The notes beneath the pieces are model-generated. The model was not told where the DNA came from. It saw only the letters and a program-made list of their open reading frames with translations, and did not search any database. From CANKJK01 sp040081715 (GTDB lineage Bacteria; Acidobacteriota; Vicinamibacteria; Vicinamibacterales; UBA2999), in the NCBI GenBank assembly GCA_040081715.1, contig JBEBFY010000002.1, positions 248,001-312,000 of the forward strand: a DNA stretch of 64,000 nt. Direction: 5' to 3'. Made by a program: the position numbers and the translations under genes. Shown piece by piece: positions 27,092-35,122 of the stretch (position 1 is its first letter; each line of letters starts with the position of its first letter).

Positions 27092-28933
27092 TCGCAGTTC
27101 ATCGCCGTCCATCACTTCCACGATCAACAGACGCGCCGCCACGGCGTCAAGTGCCGCCCGCCGGGCGAGCAGCAGGTCCCGCGCCGCGGTGTGAGCGGAG
27201 GTAAGAATGCGCTTCACCTCCGCGTCGATCAGTTGAGCGGTCTCCTCTGCCTGCGGACCGCGCTCGGGCGGCAGCGCCAGGTCGAGGAACCGGGGACGCG
27301 CGCGGTTCCCGAAGCTGATGGGACCCACCGCCTCGCTCATGCCCCACTCGGTGACCATGGCTCGCGCGAGATCGGTGGCACGCTGGATGTCATTCTGCGC
27401 CCCGGTCGAAATCGCACCCAGGGCGATCTCCTCCGCGGCGCGGCCGCCCATGAGCACCGCGAGTTGGTTCGTGAGGTCCTCCTGCTGCATCAGGTAGCGG
27501 TCCTCGAGCGGGAGTTGCATCGTGTAGCCGAGCGCCCCGAAGCCGCGCTGCACGATCGAAATCTTGTGCACCGGATCAACGCCGGGGAGGCTTGACGCCA
27601 CAATGGCGTGCCCGGTCTCGTGGTACGCGACGATGCGGCGTTCTCGGTCGCTCATGACGCGCTTCTTCTCGAGCCCGGCAATCAGCCGGTCGATCGCTTC
27701 GTCGAAGTCTTTCGGCTCAACGGCCGTGCCATCGCGGCGGGCGGCCAGCAGCGCGGCCTCGTTGATCAGATTCGCCAGGTCGGCGCCGGCAAAGCCGGCT
27801 GTGCGCGCCGCGACGACGGCAAGGTCGACCGCTGGCGCGAGCTTGACGCCCTTGGCGTGAATGCGGAGCACGGCCTCGCGGCCCTTGACGTCGGGCTTGT
27901 CGACGAGGACCTGCCGGTCGAACCGGCCAGGGCGGAGCAGCGCCGGGTCAAGTACCTCCGGCCGGTTGGTGGCCGCCATGATGATGACGGCCTTGCGCGC
28001 GTCGAAGCCGTCCATCTCGGCGAGCAGTTGATTCAGGGTCTGCTCACGTTCCTCGTGGCTGCCCATCGGACTCTGCATGCGCGCCTTCCCGAGCGCGTCG
28101 AGCTCGTCGATGAAGATGATGCAGGGGGCCTTGGCCTCGGCCTGTGCGAAGAGATCACGCACGCGCGCGGCGCCGACGCCCACAAACATCTCCACGAACT
28201 CGGACCCGCTCAGGCTGAAGAAGGGCACCTTGGCTTCACCCGCCACGGCACGCGCCAGCAGGGTCTTGCCCGTTCCAGGGGGTCCTACGAGGAGTACGCC
28301 CCTCGGCAGGTGGCCACCGAGCGCGGTGTACTTGGCGGGTGTCTTCAGGAACTCGACGACTTCACGCAGTTCCTGTTCCGCCTCGTCGACGCCGGCCACG
28401 TCGGCAAAACCGATACTGACGGCATCCTCGCTGAACACCTTGGCCTTGCTGCGGCCGATGGACATGAGGCCACCCTCGGCGTTCCCCATCTTGCGGAGGA
28501 AGAAGCTCCAGATCGCGACAAGCGCCACCAGTGGAATGATCCAGCCGAGCGCCTCCATGAGCCAGCGGTTCAGGACCTCGCCGGTGTACTTCACTGAAGC
28601 GGCGTCGAGTTCCTCGAGCAGCTTTGGGTCATCCAGACGGGTGGTGGAAAAGCGCGTGCTGCCGCCGCGTGCCTGCTTGAACGTGCCGGTGATGGATTGC
28701 TCGCTGACGGTGACCTCGGCGACCTGGCCCGAGCGGATGGCCTGCTTGAACTCGCTGTAGGTCATCGCCGTCCCGGCAGGCTGGGCCATGAAGCTCTGGA
28801 TCAATCCGAGCGCCATCACGACAGCCAGAACGTACCAGGCGCCTCGGCCGGGCGTGGGCAGACCGGGCCGGGATCGCTCACCGGCGGAGCGATCCCCGGG
28901 GCCGGCTGTCGATGGCTTACGAAGGATGGGCAA
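27065..28933 (-). CDS. ftsH: ATP-dependent zinc metalloprotease FtsH
   Basis: Membrane-anchored AAA+ protease for misfolded membrane proteins and regulators. The 622-residue protein has two membrane helices (GAWYVLAVVMALGLI and LGWIIPLVALVAIWSFF), Walker A GPPGTGKT, Walker B CIIFIDELDALGK, the second region of homology ATNRPEVLDPALLRPGRFDRQ, and the zinc motif HETGH in IVAYHETGHAIVA. No ATG precedes the first membrane helix; I use TTG 28933, which lies inside the 3' end of clpB (17-base overlap). A second zinc ligand lies in the C-terminal peptidase domain. Part of the HspR operon. Confidence 0.93.
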   Translation of the reverse strand: MPILRKPSTAGPGDRSAGERSRPGLPTPGRGAWYVLAVVMALGLIQSFMAQPAGTAMTYSEFKQAIRSGQVAEVTVSEQSITGTFKQARGGSTRFSTTRLDDPKLLEELDAASVKYTGEVLNRWLMEALGWIIPLVALVAIWSFFLRKMGNAEGGLMSIGRSKAKVFSEDAVSIGFADVAGVDEAEQELREVVEFLKTPAKYTALGGHLPRGVLLVGPPGTGKTLLARAVAGEAKVPFFSLSGSEFVEMFVGVGAARVRDLFAQAEAKAPCIIFIDELDALGKARMQSPMGSHEEREQTLNQLLAEMDGFDARKAVIIMAATNRPEVLDPALLRPGRFDRQVLVDKPDVKGREAVLRIHAKGVKLAPAVDLAVVAARTAGFAGADLANLINEAALLAARRDGTAVEPKDFDEAIDRLIAGLEKKRVMSDRERRIVAYHETGHAIVASSLPGVDPVHKISIVQRGFGALGYTMQLPLEDRYLMQQEDLTNQLAVLMGGRAAEEIALGAISTGAQNDIQRATDLARAMVTEWGMSEAVGPISFGNRARPRFLDLALPPERGPQAEETAQLIDAEVKRILTSAHTAARDLLLARRAALDAVAARLLIVEVMDGDELRSVMEAQPH

Positions 28934-31523
28934 CTGGCTCGCCTTTCCGGAAGACAAGGCCCTCCGGACCCTTGTCGACCGTGACCGTATCGCCCTCCCG
29001 CACCTCGCCCTCAAGCACGCGCAGCGCCAGCGGGTCCAGCACCTTGCGCTGGAGCACGCGCTTGAGTGGCCGTGCGCCGAACGCGGGCTCATAGCCTTCG
29101 CTCACCAGATACTGCTTGGCGGCCTCGGTCAGCTCGACGCTGATCTTGCGGTCCCTCAGCCGGCTCAGGAGTCCGGTGATCTGAATGTCGATGATCCGCG
29201 TCATCTGCGCCATGTCGAGGGCGTGGAAGATGATCGTTTCGTCGATCCGGTTGAGAAACTCCGGGCGGAAGTGGCGGCGAACCGCGTCGTTCACCTCACG
29301 CCGCACGGCCTCGTCGACCGTGCCCCCGCTCAGGGTCGCGTCCGCGATGGCGGAGCCGCCCAGGTTCGACGTCATGATCACCACGGCATTCTTGAAGTCC
29401 ACCGTGCGCCCCTTGCCGTCTGTCAGCCGGCCATCATCGAGTACCTGCAGGAGGACATTCAGTACATCCGGGTGCGCCTTCTCGACCTCGTCGAAGAGCA
29501 CGACGGCGTAGGGGCGCCGGCGCACGGCCTCAGAAAGCTGACCGGCCTCGTCGTAGCCGACGTAGCCAGGAGGCGCGCCGATCATGCGCGCCACGGTGTG
29601 CTTCTCCTGGTACTCCGACATGTCGATGCGGATCATCGCGTGCTCGTCGTCGAAGAGAAACCCGGCCAGGGCACGCGCGAGCTCGGTCTTGCCGACGCCC
29701 GTGGGACCCAGAAACAGGAAGCTGCCCAGTGGCCGGTTCGGGTCCTGCAGTCCTGCGCGAGCCCGGCGGATCGCGTTGGCGACGGCGGTCACCGCCTCGT
29801 CCTGACCCACCACCCGCTGGTGCAGCCGGCCCTCCATCCTGACAAGCTTCTGCACCTCGCCCTCGAGCAGCCGGGCGACCGGAATATTGGTCCACTTCGC
29901 CACGACCTCGGCGATGTCGTCCTCGTCGACGTGGAGTTTCAGCATCCGCGCGGGTGCCGCGGCGTCGGCTGGAGCGGGCGCGCTCAACTGGCGCTCCAGG
30001 CCCGGGATGCGCCCGTACTGCAGTTCCGACGCCCTGGCGTAGTCGCCGGCGCGGACGGCGGTCTCGAGCGCCTGTCGCGCCTGTTCGAGTTGTTCCCGGA
30101 GCGAACTGCTGCCCTGGATGTCGTCCTTCTCCTGCTGCCACTGGGCCTGCAGCCGCGCGTCCTCCTGCTTGAGGTCCGCGAGTTCGCGCTCGAGCTTCGA
30201 GAGTCGCTCCTTCGAGGCCGGGTCGGTTTCCTTGCGCAGCGCCTCACGCTCGATCTCGAGCTGCATCACCCGGCGGCGCACTTCGTCGAGCTCGGCCGGC
30301 ATGGAATCGATTTCCATGCGCAGCCGTGAGGCCGCCTCGTCGATGAGGTCGATGGCCTTGTCGGGCAGGAACCGGTCCGCGATGTAGCGGTGGGAGAGCA
30401 CGGCCGCCGCCACAAGAGCCGCGTCCTTGAACTGGACCTTATGGTGGATCTCGTACCGTTCGCGCAGGCCGCGCAGGATGGAAATCGTGTCCTCCACGGT
30501 CGGCTCGCCGACCAGCACGGGCTGGAAGCGCCGCTCGAGTGCGGCATCCTTCTCGATGTGCTTCCGGTACTCGTCGAGTGTCGTGGCCCCGATGGTGTGG
30601 AGTTCGCCACGGGCCAGCATCGGCTTGAGCATCTGCGAGGCGTCCATGGCGCCCTCGGCCGCGCCGGCGCCGACGACGGTGTGCAGCTCGTCGATGAAGA
30701 GGACGATCTTCCCGGAGGATTCCGTGATCTCCTTCAGCACGGCCTTGAGCCGTTCCTCGAACTCGCCGCGGTACTTCGCGCCGGCCACCAGCGCGCCCAT
30801 GTCGAGCGCGAAGATCTGCTTGTCCTTGAGGCCCTCGGGCACGTCGCCACGCACGATGCGCTGGGCGAGCCCTTCGACAATGGCGGTCTTGCCGACGCCG
30901 GGTTCGCCAATGAGGACCGGATTGTTCTTCGTGCGGCGGGAGAGCACCTGGATGACGCGACGCACCTCCTCGTCGCGACCGATGACCGGGTCCAGCTTGC
31001 CCTCCTTCGCCAGCACCGTCAGGTCACGTCCGTAGCGGGTGAGCGCCTCGTAGGTCGGCTCCGGGTTCGGACTCGTCACGCGCTGGTGCCCGCGTACCTG
31101 GGTCAACGCGGTCAGCAGCGCATCCCGTGTGGCACCCAGGGCCTTCAGGACCTGGGCGGATGCGGACCGGCCCGTCTCGGCACCGAGGGCCAGCAGCAGG
31201 TGCTCTGTGCTGACGAACTCGTCCGTGAGGCGGTCGGCTTCAGCCTTGGCTGCCTGCAGAACCAATCCCAGCCGCGGCGAGGGCCGGACATCCCCACCGA
31301 CGGCCGTGGCCGTGCGGCCCATGGCGGCGCGCGCCTGCTGCGCGGCCGTGTCCGCCCGCACGTTCAGCTTCGAGAGGATCGAAGGCACCAGTCCGCCCAC
31401 CTGCTCGATGAGTGCCACCAGCAGGTGTTCGGGTGTGACCTCGGCGTGGCTGGCCTGGGAGGCGAGCCCCTGCGCGGCCACGACAGCAGCCTGTGCTTTT
31501 TCGGTCAGCGAGAACTCAGCCAT
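28917..31523 (-). CDS. clpB: ATP-dependent disaggregase ClpB
   Basis: Hexameric Hsp100 disaggregase working with DnaK/DnaJ. The 868-residue protein has the Clp N-terminal repeats (FSLTEKAQAAVVAAQGLASQA), NBD1 with Walker A GEPGVGKTAIVEGLAQ, the coiled-coil middle domain (about 400-530, ...LRKETDPASKERLSKLEREL) and NBD2 with GPTGVGKTELARALAGFLFDD. It starts 8 bases after the cbpA gene, and its stop lies inside the ftsH start region. HspR control of clpB is known in Actinobacteria. Confidence 0.96.
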   Translation of the reverse strand: MAEFSLTEKAQAAVVAAQGLASQASHAEVTPEHLLVALIEQVGGLVPSILSKLNVRADTAAQQARAAMGRTATAVGGDVRPSPRLGLVLQAAKAEADRLTDEFVSTEHLLLALGAETGRSASAQVLKALGATRDALLTALTQVRGHQRVTSPNPEPTYEALTRYGRDLTVLAKEGKLDPVIGRDEEVRRVIQVLSRRTKNNPVLIGEPGVGKTAIVEGLAQRIVRGDVPEGLKDKQIFALDMGALVAGAKYRGEFEERLKAVLKEITESSGKIVLFIDELHTVVGAGAAEGAMDASQMLKPMLARGELHTIGATTLDEYRKHIEKDAALERRFQPVLVGEPTVEDTISILRGLRERYEIHHKVQFKDAALVAAAVLSHRYIADRFLPDKAIDLIDEAASRLRMEIDSMPAELDEVRRRVMQLEIEREALRKETDPASKERLSKLERELADLKQEDARLQAQWQQEKDDIQGSSSLREQLEQARQALETAVRAGDYARASELQYGRIPGLERQLSAPAPADAAAPARMLKLHVDEDDIAEVVAKWTNIPVARLLEGEVQKLVRMEGRLHQRVVGQDEAVTAVANAIRRARAGLQDPNRPLGSFLFLGPTGVGKTELARALAGFLFDDEHAMIRIDMSEYQEKHTVARMIGAPPGYVGYDEAGQLSEAVRRRPYAVVLFDEVEKAHPDVLNVLLQVLDDGRLTDGKGRTVDFKNAVVIMTSNLGGSAIADATLSGGTVDEAVRREVNDAVRRHFRPEFLNRIDETIIFHALDMAQMTRIIDIQITGLLSRLRDRKISVELTEAAKQYLVSEGYEPAFGARPLKRVLQRKVLDPLALRVLEGEVREGDTVTVDKGPEGLVFRKGEPVAHPS

Positions 31524-31531
31524 GTCTCCTC

Positions 31532-32497
31532 CTACTCCTCGAGCGCCGCCAGCTTCTCCCAGTGCGCCCGTGCGGCGGGGGAGAGGGAGGCGGGCAATTG
31601 CAGTTCAATTCGCGCATAGGCGTCCCCGGCCGCGACCGTTTTGCCCGTGCCCGGCATACCGTAGCCCTTCAGGCGGAAGAGCTGGCCCGTCTGGGTGAGC
31701 GGTGGGATGCGAAGCCTCACGGACGCGCCGGAAATCGTGGGAACCGTCGCCTCGCCTCCAAGCACAGCCGTCGTGACGGGCAGCTTCAGCTTGACAAACA
31801 AATCGCGGTCACGGCGTTCGAACGTCGGGTGCCCGGCAATCCGGACTCTGAGAAACAGATCCCCGGATGTGCCACCCGCGACGGCCTCACCCTCGCCGGC
31901 CACCCGAACCCGGCTCCCGTCGCTGACGCCAGCGGGAATCCGAACATCGACGGTGCGCGTGCCGGACGCCGAGGGCAGCGTGAGCCGACGCGTGATCCCC
32001 CGGTACGCCTCCTCGAGACTCAGTTCCAGCGTGTGCTCGATGTCGCGGCCCTGTCGGGCCCGCCGACTCCCTCGGCCTGCACTGCGTCGCGGACCGGCTT
32101 CGCCGCCAGGAGCCGCCGTGCCGCCGAAGAAGGTACTGAAGAAATCGGAGAATGATCCCTGGCCGCCGAACAGATCCGCCATCTCCTCCTGCGTCATCGG
32201 ACGGCCGCCCGACGTGCCACCCGCGAACGGACCGGCCCCTGGCGAGCCGGCGCCAGGATGCCCCTGTTCGTACTGCCGCCAGTTCGCACCTAGCTCGTCG
32301 TATTTCCGGCGGGAGTCGGGGTTGCTCAGGACCTCGTTGGCTTCGTTGATCTCCTTGAAGCGAGTCTCGGCCTGCTTGTCGCCAGGGTTGACGTCAGGGT
32401 GAGACTTCCGGGCCAGCCGCCTGAACGCCTGCTTGATCTCCTTCTCGGAGGCCGAACGGGTCACGCCGAGTGCGGCGTAGTAATCCTTGAAGTCCAT
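31532..32497 (-). CDS. cbpA: DnaJ-class co-chaperone (CbpA type)
   Basis: 321 residues. J-domain at 1-70 with the HPD motif in LARKSHPDVNPGDKQAE, a Gly-rich spacer (PGAGSPGAGPFAGG), and the two C-terminal peptide-binding barrels (GRDIEHTLELSLEEAYRG; RIPAGVSDGSRVRVAGEG; VTTAVLGGEATVPTISG). The cysteine-rich zinc domain of classical DnaJ is absent, which defines the CbpA/DnaJ type II form. It would deliver clients to DnaK for ClpB. No dnaK or grpE here, so they must lie elsewhere. It starts 9 bases after hspR. Confidence 0.92.
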   Translation of the reverse strand: MDFKDYYAALGVTRSASEKEIKQAFRRLARKSHPDVNPGDKQAETRFKEINEANEVLSNPDSRRKYDELGANWRQYEQGHPGAGSPGAGPFAGGTSGGRPMTQEEMADLFGGQGSFSDFFSTFFGGTAAPGGEAGPRRSAGRGSRRARQGRDIEHTLELSLEEAYRGITRRLTLPSASGTRTVDVRIPAGVSDGSRVRVAGEGEAVAGGTSGDLFLRVRIAGHPTFERRDRDLFVKLKLPVTTAVLGGEATVPTISGASVRLRIPPLTQTGQLFRLKGYGMPGTGKTVAAGDAYARIELQLPASLSPAARAHWEKLAALEE

Positions 32498-32506
32498 GGT
32501 GTGTCC

Positions 32507-32845
32507 CTACAAGCCGACGATCTGGTACAAGCGGCGCATTTCGACGGCCAACTGACGGCGGCCCGGCGGCGTATCCACGAGGTCACCCTCCACCAGGGGA
32601 CGCAGCCGCTGGGCCAGCTCAGCCACCAGAAGCAGCCGCTGCACGCCGGCCAGGTTGATGCCGAACTCATCCACCAATCGTCTGATCAGCCGGATCCGTG
32701 CCAGTTCGTCATCCGAGTAGACCCGCATACTGCCGAGCGTGCGGGAGGGCTGCACGAGGCCGAGACGCTCGTACTTCCGCAACGTCTGCGGATGCATCCC
32801 CAGCATCTCTGCCGCCACACTGATCAGGAACGCCGAGGGTGCCAT
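32507..32845 (-). CDS. hspR: MerR-family heat-shock repressor HspR
   Basis: 112 residues, with the HspR form of the MerR helix-turn-helix: FLISVAAEMLGMHPQTLRKY followed by ERLGLVQPSRTLGSMRVYSD and the dimerisation helix (residues 60-75). The C-terminal part lacks metal-binding cysteines, as in HspR. It represses its own operon (hspR-cbpA-clpB-ftsH) and releases it on heat shock; in known systems DnaK is the co-repressor. The ATG is preceded by GGAG with an 8-base spacer. A HAIR-like operator lies upstream. Confidence 0.93.
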   Translation of the reverse strand: MAPSAFLISVAAEMLGMHPQTLRKYERLGLVQPSRTLGSMRVYSDDELARIRLIRRLVDEFGINLAGVQRLLLVAELAQRLRPLVEGDLVDTPPGRRQLAVEMRRLYQIVGL

Positions 32846-32884
32846 GTCACTCCAGTCGATCCGTCTTGAACTTGATCCTGATCG

Positions 32885-32914
32885 ACTCTAGCAGTTGATA
32901 CGACTCGTATCAAG
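32885..32914 (-). promoter_or_regulatory. hspR operon promoter with HAIR-like HspR operator
   Basis: On the minus strand a -35 box TTGATA (32913-32908), 17 bases and a -10 box TAGAGT (32890-32885) form a housekeeping promoter. Bases 32895-32913 are a perfect inverted repeat, nine-base arms around one base, with TTGA-N11-TCAA geometry. The HspR consensus (HAIR) is CTTGAGT-N7-ACTCAAG, which has the same TTGA-N11-TCAA spacing. The repeat overlaps the -35 box and spacer, so bound HspR would block polymerase. The assignment is by motif and context, not by experiment. Confidence 0.7.
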
Positions 32915-32930
32915 CATGGTTCCCCCGGAG

Positions 32931-32936
32931 TACTCT
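32931..32936 (+). promoter_or_regulatory. -10 box (TACTCT) before the terC gene
   Basis: TACTCT ends 8 bases before GTG 32945 and no ribosome site intervenes, so the transcript probably begins at the start codon. The HspR operator lies about 20 bases upstream, in the -35 region, so HspR may also affect this divergent gene. Confidence 0.45.
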
Positions 32937-32944
32937 GTAACGCG

Positions 32945-33643
32945 GTGGGCGCGGACCTTCTGACAATCGCCATGCTGGTAGGCCTCGAAGGCCTGCTGAG
33001 TGCCGACAACGCGCTGGTCATCGCCGTCATGGTGCTGGGCCTTCCCAAGGCCGAGCAGAAGAAGGCCATGCGCTTCGGCCTGGGCGGCGCGTTTCTGTTT
33101 CGGGCCCTGGCGACGGCGCTGGCGGCGTTTCTGCTTCAGGTGGCCTGGGTCAAGGTGGCCGGCGGGGCGTATCTGATCTACCTGAGCTGGGCGCACTTCA
33201 CGCAGAAGGGTGGAGGAGAGGAGCGCCACGCCCCTCCGGTCCCGACGCGACTGTTTGGCCTGTCCCCGTTCTGGTCCACCGTCGTCCGCGTGGAGCTGGT
33301 CGACGTGGCTTTCTCCATCGACTCGATCCTGGTGGCCGTGGCGATGTCCCCGAAGTTGTGGGTGATCATCACCGGCGGGATCCTCGGCATCATCGCCATG
33401 CGGCTGGTCGCTGGGCGTCTGCTGGCGCTGATCGAGAAGTATCCGGTCCTGGTGGATGGGGCCTTCGTGATCATCGCGTGGGTGGGCACCAAACTGCTGC
33501 TCGAGTACCTCCATGGCGCGGGCATGGTGCACTTCGAGCTGCCGAAGTGGTTGTCGCTCGGCGCGATCATCGTGATCTTCGGCGGCTTCGTCGCCTACGC
33601 CATGTGGAAGGGCGAGGCCCCACCGGAGCAGGGCGAGAGTTAG
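32945..33643 (+). CDS. TerC-family integral membrane protein
   Basis: 232 residues, about seven membrane helices. Two signature blocks with conserved acidic residues within the membrane are present: GLEGLLSADNALVIAVMV near the N-terminus and VELVDVAFSIDSILVAVAM in the middle. TerC/Alx/YjbE relatives handle metal ions (manganese export in Alx/MeeF types) or tellurite resistance; which applies here is unknown. The GTG start is preceded by a -10 box. It is divergent from hspR and could be co-regulated by the shared operator. Confidence 0.88.
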   Translation: MGADLLTIAMLVGLEGLLSADNALVIAVMVLGLPKAEQKKAMRFGLGGAFLFRALATALAAFLLQVAWVKVAGGAYLIYLSWAHFTQKGGGEERHAPPVPTRLFGLSPFWSTVVRVELVDVAFSIDSILVAVAMSPKLWVIITGGILGIIAMRLVAGRLLALIEKYPVLVDGAFVIIAWVGTKLLLEYLHGAGMVHFELPKWLSLGAIIVIFGGFVAYAMWKGEAPPEQGES

Positions 33644-33652
33644 CCACCGCGC

Positions 33653-35080
33653 CTAGCGGGGAAGCGTCAGGCTCTGGCGGACCCGGTCGATGGGCGCCGC
33701 ATAGATCGCGGCCTCGGCATCAGGCACGACGCCAATCAGGTAGAACAACTGGCCGTCGGCGGTCAGCGCCGTGACGAGCGAGAGCGTCTCGGCCCCCCCG
33801 GTCACCTCCGACACATTCGACAGCGTGGACGACAGTGCCTGACGCCCGCCGAGCGTCGTGTGGCTCGATCGCCCGGACCAGCGGATCTGCGGGTTGCCTT
33901 TCGTCAGGCTCTGGATGAAGGCGGCCGTCTCGCGGTCCAGCGCCGTCGAACCCGCCTTGAGGGATCCGAACTGGACGCCGTGCGTAAACGCCACGCCCGA
34001 TCCCACCGTGACCACCGCACCTTCCGGCGCAAAGGTGGGCGAGCCCAGGTTGGTCTGCTGCAGCCAGTTGGACGGGACACTCAGCGTGACGCCCTGCACG
34101 GTGAACGCCTTCGTGCTCGATGACGGGGCCGCCACTTTCACGGTCTTTGCTCCGCCCGCAGGTGCCGGAGCGGATGTGGAGGTGTTCTGGGGGCCGCCCT
34201 GCTTCTGCATCTGGGCGATCTGTTCGGCGCTGTAGGCGGGAGCCATGGCTGCCAGCTTCGTCCGCACCGACTGGAACTGCGACGCGGTGCTCGTCGCAGG
34301 GGCGACGGGGAGCGACTTCGCTTCCTTCAGGATGTACTCGTAGCGGTTGCCCGGATTGGGGTGGCTGCTCATCCACTGCGGGCCGCCCGCGCCGCCCTCC
34401 TTCTCGATGGCCTTGAAGACCTCGGCCATCTCCTTCGGGTCCCACCCGGCGCGCGCCAGGATTCGTGCGCCGAGCAGGTCTGCCTGCTTCTCATACTCCC
34501 GGCTGTACTTCATGAAGTACGTGCCGAGCCCGAACTCGGAGCCCTGCGCGATGATGCTGCCGGCCGCACCGCCGACGACGGCCCCGACGACCTGGCCCAC
34601 GATGGCGCCAACCTGGAAGCGCTGCGCCTTGGTCACCTGTGCCGTGCCGTGCCGCAGCAGCACGTGCACGATCTCGTGCGCCATGACGCCGGCGACGCCG
34701 CCTTCGCTCGGAGCCTTCTCGATCATCCCGCGGTTGACGAACATCGGGCCGCCCGGCAAGGCGAAGGCGTTGATCTCCTTCTGGTTCACGACCTCGAAGG
34801 TGTAGGCGAACTCCGGAATCCGGAACTCCGGCGGAATCGCGGCCACGAGCCGGTTGCCCAGCGCGGACAGATACGCGGCGACCACGGCATCGGAGAGCAG
34901 CGGCATCGTCTTCCGTACCTCGGCGGCGGCCTCCTTGCCGAGCTTCACGTCCTCCGAGACCGGGAACTTGTTCTTCGGGAGCGTGACCCTGGTCTGTGCG
35001 ACCGCGGGCGTCAGACCGCCGGCAGCGACGACGAGAAGGCTCAGCAACAGGAGTAGGCGCGGGTGGATGGGGCTGCGCAT
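33653..35080 (-). CDS. M48-family periplasmic metalloprotease (BepA-like)
   Basis: 475 residues with a signal peptide (cleavage after VAQ). The Peptidase_M48 domain has the zinc motif H135-E-I-V-H139 in VMAHEIVHVLLRHGTAQ and the third ligand Glu197 in YSREYEKQADLLG. It degrades or chaperones misassembled outer-membrane proteins in the BepA group. In place of the BepA TPR domain there is a C-terminal beta-rich region of about 200 residues after a Pro/Ala/Gly linker, so partner interactions may differ. It faces away from the phosphatase gene. Confidence 0.88.
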   Translation of the reverse strand: MRSPIHPRLLLLLSLLVVAAGGLTPAVAQTRVTLPKNKFPVSEDVKLGKEAAAEVRKTMPLLSDAVVAAYLSALGNRLVAAIPPEFRIPEFAYTFEVVNQKEINAFALPGGPMFVNRGMIEKAPSEGGVAGVMAHEIVHVLLRHGTAQVTKAQRFQVGAIVGQVVGAVVGGAAGSIIAQGSEFGLGTYFMKYSREYEKQADLLGARILARAGWDPKEMAEVFKAIEKEGGAGGPQWMSSHPNPGNRYEYILKEAKSLPVAPATSTASQFQSVRTKLAAMAPAYSAEQIAQMQKQGGPQNTSTSAPAPAGGAKTVKVAAPSSSTKAFTVQGVTLSVPSNWLQQTNLGSPTFAPEGAVVTVGSGVAFTHGVQFGSLKAGSTALDRETAAFIQSLTKGNPQIRWSGRSSHTTLGGRQALSSTLSNVSEVTGGAETLSLVTALTADGQLFYLIGVVPDAEAAIYAAPIDRVRQSLTLPR

Positions 35081-35108
35081 GGCGTACGAGTGTCCCGCAG
35101 GGGCGGCG

Positions 35109-35114
35109 TAGAAT
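35109..35114 (+). promoter_or_regulatory. -10 box (TAGAAT) before the SpoIIE-type phosphatase gene
   Basis: TAGAAT ends 8 bases before GTG 35123, with no ribosome-binding site, which fits a leaderless transcript and supports the choice of that GTG as start. Confidence 0.5.
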
Positions 35115-35122
35115 CAAGCCGC

